Part shown: positions 25,987-34,378 of the stretch, piece by piece
Layout of the letters: the number at the start of each line of letters is the position of its first letter
How positions within the stretch are numbered: the first letter of the stretch is position 1
Origin: Candidatus Zixiibacteriota bacterium
Lineage (GTDB): Bacteria > Zixibacteria > MSB-5A5 > GN15 > PGXB01
NCBI GenBank assembly: GCA_900498245.1
Contig: LS998015.1
Span: forward strand, 2,438,550-2,502,549
Direction: 5' to 3'
Length of the DNA stretch: 64,000 nucleotides
Translations under genes and position numbers: made by a program
Notes under the pieces: model-generated
Databases searched by the model: none
Told to the model about the DNA's origin: nothing
What the model saw: only the letters and a program-made list of their open reading frames with translations

Positions 25987-26019
25987 TTAAAAAAAAGACA
26001 GGCCCTGGTGGCCTGTCTT
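25987..26019 (-). terminator. Strong intrinsic terminator of the M14 carboxypeptidase gene
   Basis: AAGACAGGCC and GGCCTGTCTT form a perfect 10-bp stem with a 5-base loop. On the - strand it is followed by an uninterrupted run of T residues, 20 bases after the stop codon of the carboxypeptidase gene. Confidence 0.9.
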
Positions 26020-26040
26020 CAAAAACCTTCGGATGGAAAA

Positions 26041-28215
26041 TTAGGGGCAATTGGGGGCCGGTCCGCCCTTATACAAGAAGTTTATAAGATACGAGACATC
26101 GAGAATATTTACCCCGCCGGAATTATTAACATCCGTCACCGATAAAGGACTCGGGGCCGGACCTCCGCGATACAAATAGTTTATCACAAAGGATACATCA
26201 AGAATATTGACCGATTCATTGCCATTGGCATCGCCGCAAACAACTGATGATTTCGCGTAGACCTTTTGAATCTCCGAATATCTTCCCCACTGATTTTCGG
26301 CGTCCTGGCCGCGAACTTTGTAGTAATAATTCCCCTCGGCCCGGCCGGTAATATGGTAGGTCGTATCAGTGATGTTCGACGAAAGAACATTTTCCGTCCC
26401 GAAAATTTCCACCGGATAAAAATCATCGACATAAATCCCGTCGTAAAAAACATAGCCGTCGGTAATATAAGAAATTCGGAAATAGAGGTTCTGACCGACA
26501 AACGGCGAAAGATCAAATAGTCCTGGCACCCACCCGCCGGAATTGCCGGTTATTCCGTTACCCTTATTGTTTCCATTGGGATTGGTGGTGGTGGTAATAT
26601 TTCCGGGAATGGCTGTGAAATTAATCCCATCCGTGGAAATTTCAACATAGGCATAATCATAATCGGCTTCCATGTTATAGTAGGTCCAGAATTTGAGGGA
26701 ATCGCCGGTCGTGACCGGATGAGGATTGGCGGTCGTTATCGCATGAAAAATATTGTTTTGCGATCCCGAGTAAAAGGAGGATGGCGCCGAGTGATACTGC
26801 GAAGTGGAAATGGAAAATTGATTATTGCCCAGGTTATCCAAACTGGCAGCCGGGTCCGTTATGGTCTGCCGGTTCTGCAATTCGACCAGCTCATAATTGA
26901 TGGCCGGATTGAGCGTGTCCGTGTCGAACCGCCAGGCAATATCGTATGAAGCGGCCTCCACGGTATCGGACGCCACTATAACCGGCTGGCCCGGGGCGCG
27001 AAGCTTATATTCCTGCCCCACAATACGCGTGAAGAAAAGGTTGGGCTGCAGATTCTCGGAAACCAGCGTGCTGATACGATTGGTCGCCGGCCAGAAACCG
27101 TCGCTTTCCGAACCGACTTCCAGAGTAAGAGCATAGGTTTTTCTTTTAAGATTCTGTTCACCATATCCCCAGTCATCGGTATCGCCGTTAGTCACATACA
27201 GCCCCCAAGCTACGGTCGGAGTGAATCCGTTAAAAGCGGCCGCCGAATCCCCCATTTCCTGGAAAATATCATCATCGGGGCTGTAAATGCGATCATAACC
27301 CCACGGCCAGAGTATCAAATTAGAATAGGAATGATATGATATTGTCATCGAGAAATCATGATCTAAAATGAAATCGCGAAGATGCTGGGTTTCCGGTTCC
27401 GAAAACGGACCGCTTCCGCGATAGGTCTCATTACTTCCGACCGGGGACGAGCCGGCATTATCATATCCCCACTCATATCCGAAATTTCGATTCAGATCGA
27501 CTCCATAACTGCCATCGCCGTTATTCCGCCGATTCTTGCGCCACATCCCTCCGCCATTCGGGGAATTGGTCTCATTATAAATATAGCCGTCAGGATTAGT
27601 GAGCGGAATAAACCAGATCTCGCGGTTGTTCACAAGATATGTAACCTCCGAATCAGCTCCATAATTTGAGGTCAGATAACTCATGTAACTGAGTAAAATC
27701 TCAGGCGTGATGACCTCGCGGGAATGGATGCAGGCAAAAAATAGAATTCGCGGCTGATTTTCGTCGACATTAGGATTGTCGGAGATTTTGACTGCCCACA
27801 TCGGCCGGCCTTGGAGCGTGTTTCCGATGTTCACTTTGGCCGAAACAATATTAGGGTATTCGGCGATCAAAGAATCGACCTTGGCGTAGATTTCGGCCGA
27901 AGTCTTGTAGGCCCCCATTGTCAGGGCCTTTCCGGCACGCAACAATCTGTCACGGTAGAAATTCTCCATATCGGGGATAATTACATCGGTCCGAAAACCC
28001 AGTGTGGTCAGGGAATCCAATTGACTTTGATTAGCCGCGATATCGACGTAATTGTCGGACATCCAGATTTCGTCAAAATTGAGCGACTGTAATTGATTCC
28101 ACTGTGCTCGGGAATCAGGATAAATTCGCACTTGAATATAAGGCGACGCCATTAAAAGCGGACCACCCAAAAGCAAAAAGATAATACTGTAAATGAATAA
28201 CTTAGCGAAACTCAT
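26041..28215 (-). CDS. Secreted M14 zinc carboxypeptidase with C-terminal dockerin
   Basis: A protein of 724 residues with an N-terminal signal peptide. The peptidase domain spans about 100-410. Zinc ligands are HSRE near residue 162 (FACIHSREVITPEI) and His in SYHSYSN near 294. Substrate residues lie in VDLNRNFGYEW, and the catalytic Glu is in LTLEVGSESDGFWP near 366. A beta-sandwich region follows (SFYSGSQNN, LYFRISYITDGYVFYDGI). The last ~65 residues are a two-repeat type I dockerin (CGDANGNESVNILDVS and DVNNSGGVNILDVS). It would trim C-terminal residues from peptides outside the cell while docked through a cohesin. Confidence 0.92.
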   Translation of the reverse strand: MSFAKLFIYSIIFLLLGGPLLMASPYIQVRIYPDSRAQWNQLQSLNFDEIWMSDNYVDIAANQSQLDSLTTLGFRTDVIIPDMENFYRDRLLRAGKALTMGAYKTSAEIYAKVDSLIAEYPNIVSAKVNIGNTLQGRPMWAVKISDNPNVDENQPRILFFACIHSREVITPEILLSYMSYLTSNYGADSEVTYLVNNREIWFIPLTNPDGYIYNETNSPNGGGMWRKNRRNNGDGSYGVDLNRNFGYEWGYDNAGSSPVGSNETYRGSGPFSEPETQHLRDFILDHDFSMTISYHSYSNLILWPWGYDRIYSPDDDIFQEMGDSAAAFNGFTPTVAWGLYVTNGDTDDWGYGEQNLKRKTYALTLEVGSESDGFWPATNRISTLVSENLQPNLFFTRIVGQEYKLRAPGQPVIVASDTVEAASYDIAWRFDTDTLNPAINYELVELQNRQTITDPAASLDNLGNNQFSISTSQYHSAPSSFYSGSQNNIFHAITTANPHPVTTGDSLKFWTYYNMEADYDYAYVEISTDGINFTAIPGNITTTTNPNGNNKGNGITGNSGGWVPGLFDLSPFVGQNLYFRISYITDGYVFYDGIYVDDFYPVEIFGTENVLSSNITDTTYHITGRAEGNYYYKVRGQDAENQWGRYSEIQKVYAKSSVVCGDANGNESVNILDVSFVINYLYRGGPAPSPLSVTDVNNSGGVNILDVSYLINFLYKGGPAPNCP

Positions 28216-28329
28216 GTTGCTCTCCTAAACGGGCAGGTAACTCTTATCTCAATATATATGGCCCGGCCCTATTTCCAAGGGAAATCTGGACGATTTTGTA
28301 TCAATGCGTATGCGCCAAAATTAAAAGAT

Positions 28330-28358
28330 TTGACAGAAATGATATCAAAACTTAATTT
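28330..28358 (+). promoter_or_regulatory. Promoter for the small beta-barrel gene
   Basis: A perfect TTGACA and a TAATTT are separated by 17 bases, followed about 35 bases later by an AGGAGG ribosome site and the GTG start. Confidence 0.6.
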
Positions 28359-28402
28359 GAGCCCGATTAATACCATACTCGATTTTGCTGTAGGAGGTAA
28401 TC

Positions 28403-28960
28403 GTGAAGCGTCTTTTATTCGTTCCTATTCTACTACTATTTATTTCTGCTCAGGGCCAGGATCTCCAGCAAAAGGCCGTTGGGATCTGGATGGGCGGCAT
28501 GACCGGGGGCATAAAGATTTCCGATACATCATTGAGCGTCGAAAACGCGGCCGGGTGGGAAGCGGGCGGCGGTGTCGGGATAAGAATACCGGTCAAATTT
28601 TATAATCTTTCGATTGACATTAAAGGGCTGTTTTCCGGGAAAAGCAGTTTTCGTTATTGTGGAGAGCTCAACTTTGTTCGCATGATCCGGCCAAAGATAT
28701 ATGCCTATGCCGGGCCGAATATCACATTCTGGAAACTCCAGTTCGGCCCTGATACTAAAGGCGGCCCCGGATTTCAACTCGGAGCAGGATACAAAGTCGG
28801 CGGCGATGAAAATTCTTCCCTGTTGGCTGAAGCCGGTTTTAAATATATGGCGGGAAAGATCAAATTAAATGACCCCGCCTTGGGAAGTACCAATGAAGTC
28901 GGGATGCATAGCAGCACCATATTTTTCAGAGTCGGTTTTCTCTTTCATTCCACCAAGTAA
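28403..28960 (+). CDS. Small outer-membrane beta-barrel protein
   Basis: A protein of 185 residues starting at GTG with a perfect AGGAGG site. A signal peptide covers ~1-19 (LLFISAQGQ). The mature part alternates short polar and aromatic/hydrophobic strands with glycine turns (GWEAGGGVGIRIPV, YAYAGPNITFWKLQF, STIFFRVGFLF), as in small OmpA/OmpW-like barrels. No specific family or ligand is recognised. It is one of only five + strand genes. Confidence 0.75.
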   Translation: MKRLLFVPILLLFISAQGQDLQQKAVGIWMGGMTGGIKISDTSLSVENAAGWEAGGGVGIRIPVKFYNLSIDIKGLFSGKSSFRYCGELNFVRMIRPKIYAYAGPNITFWKLQFGPDTKGGPGFQLGAGYKVGGDENSSLLAEAGFKYMAGKIKLNDPALGSTNEVGMHSSTIFFRVGFLFHSTK

Positions 28961-28984
28961 ATTGGCTGATGCCCGATAAAAATC

Positions 28985-29013
28985 GGCCCTTTGAATCAAC
29001 CATTCAAAGGGCC
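28985..29013. terminator. Bidirectional terminator hairpin
   Basis: GGCCCTTTGAAT and ATTCAAAGGGCC are perfect 12-base arms around CAACC, between the converging beta-barrel gene and tRNA-Leu. The - strand copy leads into GATTTTTATC; the + strand copy leads into ATTTCTT. Confidence 0.75.
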
Positions 29014-29021
29014 ATTTCTTA

Positions 29022-29103
29022 TGCGGAAGGCGGGATTTGAACCCGCACGCCGTGAAGCGCCACCCCCTCAAGATGGTGCGTCTGCCAATTCCGCCACTTC
29101 CGC
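29022..29103 (-). tRNA. tRNA-Leu (anticodon GAG)
   Basis: A complete 82-nt class II tRNA. Loop TTGAGGG sits in a CCATC/GGTGG stem. It has a long variable arm, acceptor GCGGAAG/CTTCCGC and discriminator A. CCA is not encoded. It starts 11 bp after the secG stop codon, which mirrors the secG-leuU pair of E. coli. Confidence 0.96.
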
Positions 29104-29114
29104 AAGAATTGTAT

Positions 29115-29522
29115 TTACTTGCCGTCGCCCGCCGGGGGTTGCGTTTGTGTTGGCGCCGCTTGATCGTTCGGCGATTGCTGCCCGCCGGTAGTCGGGGACG
29201 CCTGTTGCTGCTGAGCCTGACGTTCCATCTCCTTGGCCGCTTCGCGGGTCACAACTGATTCGGTCCCGCTGACCTGACGTCCCGCTCTGTGACCGGACAT
29301 ATATGCCAGGACACCGCAGTTTATCATAAATATCACGGCCAAAACGGTGGTTGCTTTGGACAGGAATGAAGCCGCACCGCGGCCGCCGAAAACGGCTCCG
29401 GTCAAACCGCCGCCGCCGCCAAAAGCGCCGGCCAGGCCTTCACCCTTGGCCGATTGCATCAGCACCACAATCACCAGGAGAATACATACCAGCGTATGAA
29501 ATACCACCACTAATGTGAACAA
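29115..29522 (-). CDS. secG: Preprotein translocase subunit SecG
   Basis: A protein of 135 residues. Two membrane helices (VVFHTLVCILLVIVVLMQ and TTVLAVIFMINCGVLAYM) flank the conserved GLAGAFGGGGG segment, as in SecG. It stimulates SecYE-mediated protein translocation across the inner membrane. The Gln- and Pro-rich tail (QQQQASPTTGGQQ) is a low-complexity extension common in this group. It follows tpiA by 23 bp, a widespread gene order. Confidence 0.92.
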   Translation of the reverse strand: MFTLVVVFHTLVCILLVIVVLMQSAKGEGLAGAFGGGGGLTGAVFGGRGAASFLSKATTVLAVIFMINCGVLAYMSGHRAGRQVSGTESVVTREAAKEMERQAQQQQASPTTGGQQSPNDQAAPTQTQPPAGDGK

Positions 29523-29545
29523 TTTCTATTCCTCCTAATATCTTC

Positions 29546-30301
29546 CTACTTCGCAGACGATTTGATAATCGCCATAAATTGATCAATCTTCAAACTCGCC
29601 CCGCCTACCAGGGCGCCGTCAATATCATCTTTATTTAAAAGCCCTGCGGCGTTCTCGGCATTCACGGATCCGCCATACAGTATTGAAATCGAATCTGCCG
29701 CCGTTCCGAACCTGCCGTGCAGCCTTCTTCTTATAAAAGAATGAACCTCCTGAGCCATTTCGGGTGTCGCCGTCTTCCCGGTCCCGATCGCCCAGACCGG
29801 CTCATAGGCAATGACGGTTTTCTTTATATCCTCTTCGCTCAAATCCGCCAGGGACTCGTCAATCTGTTTCTCAATGACTTTCTCGGTCAGATTCTTCTCT
29901 CTATCGGTCAATTTCTCGCCGACACAAACTATCGGTATTAAACCGGCTCTCACGGCCAGCTTGACCTTTTCATTCACAATTTTATCTGTCTCGGCAAAGT
30001 ATTCTCTTCGTTCCGAGTGGCCCAAAATAACATAGGCGACCCCGATTGTCAATAACATAGATGGCGCGATTTCCCCGGTATACGCCCCGGACTCTTTGAA
30101 ATACATATTCTGAGCCCCCAGAAAAATGGGGCTTCCCTTAAGAGTCTTGGCGACTTCACTCAGTGCTGTAAAAGGGGGGCATATGACAACCCGCGGCCGA
30201 TCCGTTTCCCCCACCCCGGCAATCAATCCGCGCGTCAATTCCGCGGCCTCGGGGGTCGTCTTGTTCATTTTCCAATTTCCCGCAATAATCTTAAGGCGCA
30301 T
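29546..30301 (-). CDS. tpiA: Triosephosphate isomerase
   Basis: A protein of 251 residues, the usual TIM length. It interconverts dihydroxyacetone phosphate and glyceraldehyde 3-phosphate. Active-site residues are visible: Lys in GNWKMNK, His in LGHSERREYF and Glu in AYEPVWAIGTGKTA. The phosphate loop is ILYGGSV. It is three bases downstream of pgk and upstream of secG in the glycolytic operon. Confidence 0.97.
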   Translation of the reverse strand: MRLKIIAGNWKMNKTTPEAAELTRGLIAGVGETDRPRVVICPPFTALSEVAKTLKGSPIFLGAQNMYFKESGAYTGEIAPSMLLTIGVAYVILGHSERREYFAETDKIVNEKVKLAVRAGLIPIVCVGEKLTDREKNLTEKVIEKQIDESLADLSEEDIKKTVIAYEPVWAIGTGKTATPEMAQEVHSFIRRRLHGRFGTAADSISILYGGSVNAENAAGLLNKDDIDGALVGGASLKIDQFMAIIKSSAK

Positions 30302-30304
30302 AAT

Positions 30305-31513
30305 CTAGACCTTCACTCCCGCATCGGAAAGCGCCGCCACACCGGGGAGAATCTTTCCCTCGAGAAATTCCAGCGAGGCCCCTCCTCCGGTTGAAATATG
30401 AGTCAATTTGTCATCCAAACCCCGTTCCGAAACTGCCGCCGCCGAATCTCCGCCGCCGACAATTGTCACCGCCCCCTTGGCGGTAATCTGCGCCAGCATA
30501 TCGGCAATATCATAGGTCCCGCGGGCGAATTTTTCGATTTCAAATACTCCCATCGGGCCGTTCCAGACGACCGTCTTGGCTCGCTCCAATTCCGCACCGA
30601 ACAATTTGACCGTCTCCGGTCCGATATCGAGTCCTTTCATATCGGATGGGATATTGTCGATCGAAACCACTTTAGAAGGCGCATTATCAAGGGCCTCAGC
30701 CGCTACCACGCAATCGACCGGAAGCATCATTTTCAGGCCCCTTACTTTTGCTTTGCTCAACAACTCGCGGGCCAAATCCACTTTATCTTCCTCGAGAAGC
30801 GATGTTCCGATATTCTTCCCCATCGCCTTATAGAAGGTGAAAATCATTCCGCCGCCGATCAGAATGGCATCGACTTTGTCAAAAAGATTCTGGATAACAT
30901 CTATCTTGCCGGATATCTTGGCCCCGCCAAGAATCGCGACAAACGGCTTTTTTGGTTCGGACAGCGCTCCCCCAAGATATTTCAGTTCCTTCTCCATAAG
31001 ATACCCGGCGGCACAAATCCTTATAAACTTGGCTACGCCCTCAGTGGAAGCATGGGCGCGGTGCGCCGAGCCAAATGCATCATTGACATAAATGTCCGCC
31101 AGTCCGGCTAGTTTTCTTGCGAATTCCGGATCATTCTTTTCTTCCTCACTATGGTAGCGAAGATTTTCCAGAAGAATGACCTCGCCATCTTTTAGGGAAT
31201 TGACCAACCTTTCTACTTCATCGCCGATACAATCAGGCGCCATTTTGACGTCTTTTTTCAGAAGTTCCGAAAGGCGGATGGCCGCCGGTCTCAAGGACAT
31301 TTCTGGAACAGGCTTCCCTTTGGGGCGGCCAAAATGGCTGCATAAAATGACCCGGCCGCCATCGCCCATTATCTTCTTTATGGTGGGAAGCGATTCCACG
31401 ATGCGCCGATCATCCGTAATATGCAATGACTTATCCAGGGGGACATTAAAATCTACCCGCACCAGGGTCCTTTTCCCTTTAAAATTTATCCGTGCAATTG
31501 ATAGTTTATTCAT
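30305..31513 (-). CDS. pgk: Phosphoglycerate kinase
   Basis: A protein of 402 residues starting at the ATG after TGAGGT, which gives the standard N-terminus [21 protein letters not shown] longer frame upstream would read through the terminator and into gap, so it was rejected. Motifs include [41 protein letters not shown] and GGGDSAAAV. It makes ATP and 3-phosphoglycerate from 1,3-bisphosphoglycerate and ADP. The gene lies between gap and tpiA. Confidence 0.96.
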   Translation of the reverse strand: MNKLSIARINFKGKRTLVRVDFNVPLDKSLHITDDRRIVESLPTIKKIMGDGGRVILCSHFGRPKGKPVPEMSLRPAAIRLSELLKKDVKMAPDCIGDEVERLVNSLKDGEVILLENLRYHSEEEKNDPEFARKLAGLADIYVNDAFGSAHRAHASTEGVAKFIRICAAGYLMEKELKYLGGALSEPKKPFVAILGGAKISGKIDVIQNLFDKVDAILIGGGMIFTFYKAMGKNIGTSLLEEDKVDLARELLSKAKVRGLKMMLPVDCVVAAEALDNAPSKVVSIDNIPSDMKGLDIGPETVKLFGAELERAKTVVWNGPMGVFEIEKFARGTYDIADMLAQITAKGAVTIVGGGDSAAAVSERGLDDKLTHISTGGGASLEFLEGKILPGVAALSDAGVKV

Positions 31514-31526
31514 ATGTACCTCATTT

Positions 31527-31550
31527 AAAAAAACCCGCCGGCGGGCGGGC
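31527..31550 (-). terminator. Intrinsic terminator or attenuator between gap and pgk
   Basis: CCCGCC and GGCGGG arms with a four-base loop are followed on the - strand by seven consecutive T residues, immediately before the pgk ribosome site. It should lower the downstream pgk-tpiA-secG transcript relative to gap. Confidence 0.85.
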
Positions 31551-31560
31551 TTTGATACCG

Positions 31561-32553
31561 TTAAATCATCTTCTCCAGCATCTCCACCATGCGGCAGGAG
31601 AAACCCCATTCGTTATCATACCACGAGAAGACCTTGGCCATGTTTCCTTTAACCATAGTGAGTTCGGCGTCAAATATTGAGCTGTGGGTATTGCCGATAA
31701 TGTCTACCGATACCACCGGCTCCGTGCAGTATTCAAGAATACCCTTTAAAGAGCCCTCCGCGGCCTTTTTCATAGCGGTATTGATCTCCTCTTTGGTCGT
31801 TTCTTTCCCCAGAACAACGGCCAGGTCGACCAGCGAGGCATCGGGCGTGGGGACGCGGATTGCGACGCCATCCATTTTCCCCTTCATGGCGGGAATGACT
31901 TCGGAAATTGCCTTGGCGGCGCCGGTCGAAGTGGGAATCATGGAAAGAGCCGCCGCCCGGGCCCGCCGCAGATCCTTATGCGGCAGGTCCAGAATTTTCT
32001 GGTCGTTGGTATAGGAATGGATGGTCGTCATGAAACCGCGTTCGATCCCGAAATTATCGAGAAGAACCTTGACCACCGGGGCGAGGCCGTTGGTGGTGCA
32101 ACTGCCGATAGAAATAACATCATGCTTGCTCTTGTCGTATTCTTTATCATTGACGCCGATAACGAATGTCCCGTCATGCCCTTTGGCCGGGGCCGAAATA
32201 AGGACCTTCTTGGCGCCGGCGGTAATATGCTTGGAGGCATCCGCCTTGTCCTTCATAATTCCGGTCGATTCCACCACCACCTGCACCCCCAATTCCTTCC
32301 AGGGGAGTTTGGAGGCGTCCCTTTCCGCCGTGACCTTGATCTTCTTGCCATCGACAATCAGGAATCCGTTGTCATAGCTGATCGCCCCCGGATATTTGCC
32401 GTGGATGGAGTCGTATTTAAGAAGATGCGCCAGGGTAGGGGCATCGGTGATATCATTAATGCCGACAATATCAAGATTTGATTTCCGGGCCGCCTTGAAT
32501 ACCAGCCGCCCGATCCGTCCGAATCCATTTATACCGACCTTAACAGCCATCAT
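31561..32553 (-). CDS. gap: Glyceraldehyde-3-phosphate dehydrogenase, type I
   Basis: A protein of 330 residues. The NAD-binding N-terminus is [16 protein letters not shown]. The catalytic Cys is in [14 protein letters not shown], followed by [19 protein letters not shown] and the C-terminal [15 protein letters not shown]. It oxidises glyceraldehyde 3-phosphate to 1,3-bisphosphoglycerate with NAD. GGAGG lies upstream; the second of two adjacent ATG codons has the better spacing, so the true start may be three bases inside the end given. Confidence 0.97.
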   Translation of the reverse strand: MMAVKVGINGFGRIGRLVFKAARKSNLDIVGINDITDAPTLAHLLKYDSIHGKYPGAISYDNGFLIVDGKKIKVTAERDASKLPWKELGVQVVVESTGIMKDKADASKHITAGAKKVLISAPAKGHDGTFVIGVNDKEYDKSKHDVISIGSCTTNGLAPVVKVLLDNFGIERGFMTTIHSYTNDQKILDLPHKDLRRARAAALSMIPTSTGAAKAISEVIPAMKGKMDGVAIRVPTPDASLVDLAVVLGKETTKEEINTAMKKAAEGSLKGILEYCTEPVVSVDIIGNTHSSIFDAELTMVKGNMAKVFSWYDNEWGFSCRMVEMLEKMI

Positions 32554-32575
32554 AAACCTCCGTGATAATTAAACG

Positions 32576-33235
32576 TCAATGTTTTTTTCCAAAAATATAT
32601 CCCACTCCGAATGAAACTTGCCAGCCCGAATAATCCTTAATACCGGCGAGAGGCGAGCCGAATTTCACCGGAATATATTTCACGTTGCTTGTCAGACCGA
32701 TCTGATCCGCGACCTGGAAATCGATACCTCCGCCGACGACATAAGTGATCTTAGTGTCGCTTTGATCGACAAAGTCATATCCGTAGTAATAATCGGTCGC
32801 GGTCCGTCGGCCGAAAAAGAGACACCCTCCGGCCTGGATATAAGGATAGATCTTGCTTCCGCTGAGTCCCGCCAGAGGATAAATCTTGGCCGACAGCATA
32901 ATAGGATAGAGATTGACGGTGCCGAGAAGAACATCCTGCTGAACCAGATAGTGGAAATCGCCGCGGCTGAATATGCCAATCGATAGTTCCCCGGCCAATG
33001 CCGGAACAAAACGATGCGCATAGAAAAATTCGGCGTATATGCTGCTTTTGGAGTATTGTAATGAATCATTCAATGCACTCGAACCGCCGGTCGAGGTCCA
33101 GGCGCCGATTCTGACTCCCGCGAAATGCTTATGCCCCAAATCGGTCGGCACTATTTCAACCGCGCTCGTCCTTGCCGGTTCGAGTATCCCGCCGATAAAA
33201 ACCAATGTCACCAGAATAATAATTTTCTTAACCAA
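32576..33235 (-). CDS. Outer-membrane beta-barrel protein in the glycolytic operon
   Basis: A protein of 219 residues with a signal peptide (MVKKIIILVTLVFIGGIL). Strand-turn pattern and a terminal aromatic strand (GWQVSFGVGYIFGKKH) indicate an OmpW/OmpA-like 8-stranded barrel. The start is TTG, overlapping the end of pfk by eight bases, with GAGGT upstream. The ligand is unknown. The position between pfk and gap is unexpected for a barrel and may only reflect shared transcription. Confidence 0.8.
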   Translation of the reverse strand: MVKKIIILVTLVFIGGILEPARTSAVEIVPTDLGHKHFAGVRIGAWTSTGGSSALNDSLQYSKSSIYAEFFYAHRFVPALAGELSIGIFSRGDFHYLVQQDVLLGTVNLYPIMLSAKIYPLAGLSGSKIYPYIQAGGCLFFGRRTATDYYYGYDFVDQSDTKITYVVGGGIDFQVADQIGLTSNVKYIPVKFGSPLAGIKDYSGWQVSFGVGYIFGKKH

Positions 33236-34277
33236 AAAATACCTCGGCGGTATCGATCAATTCCTGATCAATCGTCTTTATTTTATTTATAACATTCGAA
33301 AGCGGGACCGGTTCGATTTTGGAACCGTGCAACGCCACCATATTGCCATATTCGCCGCGGCTGACAAAATCGATGGCATGCACGCCAAAACGGGTTGCCA
33401 GAACACGGTCGAACGCCGTCGGGGATCCCCCGCGCTGAATATAGCCGAGAACCACCACCCGGGCCTCATAACCGGTTTCCTTTTCAATCAGGTCGGCCAG
33501 TTTGTAGCCGACACCGCCCAGCCGGACATGCCCGAAAGCATCCAGTTTCTTGTCCTGGATTACCATCTCTTCCCTCTTCGAATCGGGGGACATTTGAATT
33601 TTGGCCCCTTCCGCAACTACTACGATAGAGAAATCTTTGCCGCGGGCATGCCGTCTTTTGATCAATTCGCAGGCATTATTGACATAAGTCGTCTTTTCGG
33701 GAATGAGAATTATATCGGCGCCGCCGGCGATACCCGACTCGATTGCGATCCAGCCGGCGTGACGGCCCATAACTTCGACAATCATCACCCGGTTGTGGGC
33801 CTCGGCCGTCGTGTGAACCCGGTCAATCGCCTCGGTGGCAATATTAACAGCCGTGTCAAATCCAAATGTCCGGTCGGTACCAACGACATCGTTATCAATC
33901 GTTTTGGGGACGCCAATCACATTGAAACCATCGGCCGCCAGACGGGCGGCGACACCGAGAGTATCTTCACCCCCGACCGCAATCAGCGCTTCAATATTAT
34001 ACTTTTTCAAATTGGCTCTGATTGTCTCCACTCCGTTCTCTACCTTGAACGGATTGGTGCGGGAGGAACGAAGAATGGTTCCGCCTCGATGCAATATTCC
34101 CGATACATCGCTTAGCGCCAGGGGGCGAATCAAGCCTTCTTTAATAAGACCTTTCCAACCTTCATAAATTCCCAAAATTTCGTAGTGGTAGACATCAAGA
34201 CCTTTGCGCACAACTGCTCTTATGACCGCATTAAGTCCCGGGCAATCGCCGCCTCCGGTAAGTATTCCGACTCTCAT
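33228..34277 (-). CDS. pfkA: 6-phosphofructokinase with PPi-dependent signature residues
   Basis: A protein of 349 residues of the PfkA family. The N-terminal loop is GILTGGGDCPGLNAVIR and the catalytic TIDND motif is present. The substrate-determining positions read GGEDT (102-106) and PKTIDND (124-130). In ATP enzymes these are usually GGDGS and PGTIDND; Asp and Lys at these sites are the hallmark of pyrophosphate-dependent enzymes (group III, Amycolatopsis methanolica type). The enzyme should phosphorylate fructose 6-phosphate reversibly with PPi. It leads the glycolytic operon behind a strong promoter match. Confidence 0.9.
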   Translation of the reverse strand: MRVGILTGGGDCPGLNAVIRAVVRKGLDVYHYEILGIYEGWKGLIKEGLIRPLALSDVSGILHRGGTILRSSRTNPFKVENGVETIRANLKKYNIEALIAVGGEDTLGVAARLAADGFNVIGVPKTIDNDVVGTDRTFGFDTAVNIATEAIDRVHTTAEAHNRVMIVEVMGRHAGWIAIESGIAGGADIILIPEKTTYVNNACELIKRRHARGKDFSIVVVAEGAKIQMSPDSKREEMVIQDKKLDAFGHVRLGGVGYKLADLIEKETGYEARVVVLGYIQRGGSPTAFDRVLATRFGVHAIDFVSRGEYGNMVALHGSKIEPVPLSNVINKIKTIDQELIDTAEVFFG

Positions 34278-34319
34278 TTTATTGCACTTCCTTAATCTTT
34301 TAGTATTAACGAGTTGTAA

Positions 34320-34348
34320 ATTATATCAAGTAATACGGATAAAGTCAA
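34320..34348 (-). promoter_or_regulatory. Strong promoter of the glycolytic operon
   Basis: TTGACT and a perfect TATAAT are separated by 17 bases, about 40 bases before the pfk ATG. It probably drives pfk, the barrel protein and gap, then pgk, tpiA and secG through the attenuator. Confidence 0.75.
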
Positions 34349-34378
34349 TATTCAACAGATTCCCCGCCGTAATTCAAT

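Noticed and set aside
31514-31609. N-terminal extension of phosphoglycerate kinase
   Set aside because: It would read through the terminator hairpin and into gap; the standard N-terminus starts at 31513.
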